The position numbers and the translations under genes were made by a program. The notes beneath the pieces are model-generated. The model was not told where the DNA came from. It made no database searches and saw nothing but the letters and a program-made list of their open reading frames with translations. From an uncultured bacterium (lineage in GTDB: Bacteria; Desulfobacterota; BSN033; UBA1163): a stretch of DNA of 33,828 nucleotides. This document shows positions 32,667 through 33,828 of this stretch, piece after piece. Where the stretch lies: contig CALIBK010000149.1 in NCBI GenBank assembly GCA_938045955.1, forward strand, positions 1-33,828, in the 5' to 3' direction. Every line of letters starts with the position of its first letter. Position 1 is the stretch's first letter.

Positions 32667-33719
32667 CTAAGGATTTAGAATTAATTTGGTAGCACCCCGG
32701 TCCGTTCCAAACCAGACCCCGTCTCTATCTTCGGCTGTACAGAGAACCATATTACTCAGAAGTCCATCTGCCATGGTGAAGGATTCCCATTGCCGGGTCT
32801 CCAGATCGAAGATACTTACTCCATTTTCACGGCAGACAAAGACCCGCCCTCTGATCACTGCCATGGAGTTGATACCGCCATTTTTTAAAGGGTCTCTGGA
32901 TTCGAATCTCTTCCAGCGATCTTCCCGAGGGTCATATTCAAAGAGGCCTCCACCACTTTCACCAGCCCAGATCCGATTCTCGACGATAATTAATGATTTG
33001 ATTTCAGTCTCCCCTAATCCCTCTCCCTGAGAGTAATTTTTCCATCCCTTCTTTCCTTTGAGGAGCCTGCTCACCCCGCCATTCGTACCGACCCAGAGGG
33101 AATCAGATTGAACCAGAAGAGTATTCACGAAATTTCCTGAAAGCCCTTCTTGGGTCGAAAAAAATCTTTTCCAGGTCTCCGTTTTTTTATCCAGAGCATT
33201 TAATCCTTTCTCTGAACCCACCCATAAGGTATCTCCGTCCAGGGCCATGGAGATAATCTTTTTGGCACGACCATTATTGGTATTAAAGACCTTCCAAGGA
33301 GGTTGTCTTTCACGTTGATAATAGGAGATTCCCCCTCCCCTAAACCCATAAAAATGGGTTCCGAACCAGATTCGGTCCACATCCGGGAGAATCACCGTGA
33401 CATGGTTATAGGGCAGGAGATTCTTCCAGTGGATGCTCACCCCATCATCCACCGGATCCATGGGTTCCCCTTTCGTCGTATAAGCTTTCAATAGGTTCTT
33501 GGAACGATCATAAAAAGTAGCTCCCCCCGCATAAGTTCCAAACCACAATTCATCCCCTTGAATAGCTATGGCGTAGACCATTTCCCCGGACAATCCCTCC
33601 TTTGGTGTCATCTGCTGAAAGCGAAGAGGTCTTTTTAAAGGAGCTGCAAAGAGAATGGGTGGAAGGACGAAAAGAATCAGGGTCAAAATAAAAAAAGGAA
33701 GATTATTTTTAAGTTTCAT
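32667..33719 (-). CDS. Secreted seven-bladed beta-propeller protein (two-component-regulator propeller repeats)
   Basis: A 350-residue protein with a signal peptide (basic MKLKNN, hydrophobic core to about residue 25, cleavage near FAA). Seven repeats with the propeller signature (I/L/V)W(F/V)G start at residues 58, 117, 165, 208, 250, 293 and 335, most 42-43 residues apart. This is the Reg_prop repeat of the sensor domain of hybrid two-component systems, here without any kinase, transmembrane or output domain. The sixth repeat is degenerate (VFVCR). The fold should be a seven-bladed propeller located in the periplasm or outside the cell. It is the first gene of the operon with the Tat-exported DUF362 protein, so the two may act together. 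The specific ligand is unknown. Confidence 0.85.
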   Translation of the reverse strand: MKLKNNLPFFILTLILFVLPPILFAAPLKRPLRFQQMTPKEGLSGEMVYAIAIQGDELWFGTYAGGATFYDRSKNLLKAYTTKGEPMDPVDDGVSIHWKNLLPYNHVTVILPDVDRIWFGTHFYGFRGGGISYYQRERQPPWKVFNTNNGRAKKIISMALDGDTLWVGSEKGLNALDKKTETWKRFFSTQEGLSGNFVNTLLVQSDSLWVGTNGGVSRLLKGKKGWKNYSQGEGLGETEIKSLIIVENRIWAGESGGGLFEYDPREDRWKRFESRDPLKNGGINSMAVIRGRVFVCRENGVSIFDLETRQWESFTMADGLLSNMVLCTAEDRDGVWFGTDRGATKLILNP

Positions 33720-33731
33720 CTTTTTTGCCCG

Positions 33732-33760
33732 GATTTAAATTTTTTGGACAATTATGTCAA
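33732..33760 (-). promoter_or_regulatory. Putative sigma-70 promoter of the propeller-DUF362 operon
   Basis: Minus-strand TTGACA (33760-33755), a 17-base spacer and TAAATC (33737-33732). The predicted start near 33725 is only about 6 bases before the ATG at 33719, and no Shine-Dalgarno is visible. Nothing else is recognised in the last 70 bases of the window. Confidence 0.4.
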
Positions 33761-33828
33761 TCTAAATTGAGCGATTTTTTTCTCGAAAATTTGATGAAAA
33801 ACTTACTTGCAGGGCGATAAATCTTGGT

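Overview
The window is 33.8 kb of densely packed bacterial chromosome: 26 protein genes, one clear cobalamin riboswitch, and no tRNA, rRNA, insertion sequence or CRISPR array that I can see. The organism has an outer membrane (TonB, LapA/LapB, an AsmA-like giant protein, periplasmic binding protein). It probably has an anaerobic or low-potential style of metabolism (three radical SAM enzymes, pyruvate phosphate dikinase, a LipS1/LipS2-type lipoyl synthase pair). The order radical SAM-DUF2344 / rng / rplU / rpmA / obgE / nadD / rsfS resembles Desulfobacterota (former Deltaproteobacteria). That placement is inference from gene order, not a phylogeny.

Layout. (1) 1-2236, plus strand: the 3' part of pxpB, then pxpC (5-oxoprolinase subunits) and a metallo-beta-lactamase-fold hydrolase. 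(2) 2220-6205, minus strand: a cobalamin-riboswitch leader with its own terminator, then tonB-btuF-btuC-btuD joined by 4-base overlaps, i.e. a B12-repressed vitamin B12 uptake operon carrying a dedicated TonB. (3) 6220-19147, plus strand: a housekeeping run of radical SAM/DUF2344 protein, rng (RNase G), rplU, rpmA, obgE, nadD, rsfS, a DksA-type zinc-finger protein, a fused LapA-LapB protein, a ComF-type phosphoribosyltransferase and a 1164-residue AsmA-like protein. (4) 19173-20162, minus strand: glucokinase. (5) 20277-24949, plus strand: a four-gene, fully overlapping lipoate-assembly operon: lipoate-protein ligase fused to DUF116, a geranylgeranyl-reductase-type flavoprotein and two radical SAM proteins of the LipS1/LipS2 type. 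(6) 25042-27867: ppdK. (7) 33760-27859, minus strand: secreted beta-propeller protein, Tat-exported DUF362 protein, uvrB and an adenine-deaminase-like amidohydrolase.

The most interesting element is the lipoate operon. It holds all the enzymes expected for attaching octanoate or lipoate to an apo-protein and inserting two sulfurs without classical LipA. It also has two less usual parts: a cysteine-rich DUF116 domain fused to the ligase, and a flavoprotein that could supply electrons. Its promoter and the divergent glk promoter place transcription starts at or next to the start codons, suggesting leaderless mRNAs. Other points worth a look are the LapA-LapB fusion, the dedicated TonB under B12 control, a 20-base perfect palindrome touching the uvrB start, an approximately 50-residue insertion in PPDK, and active-site substitutions in the MBL-fold protein and the adenine-deaminase homologue.
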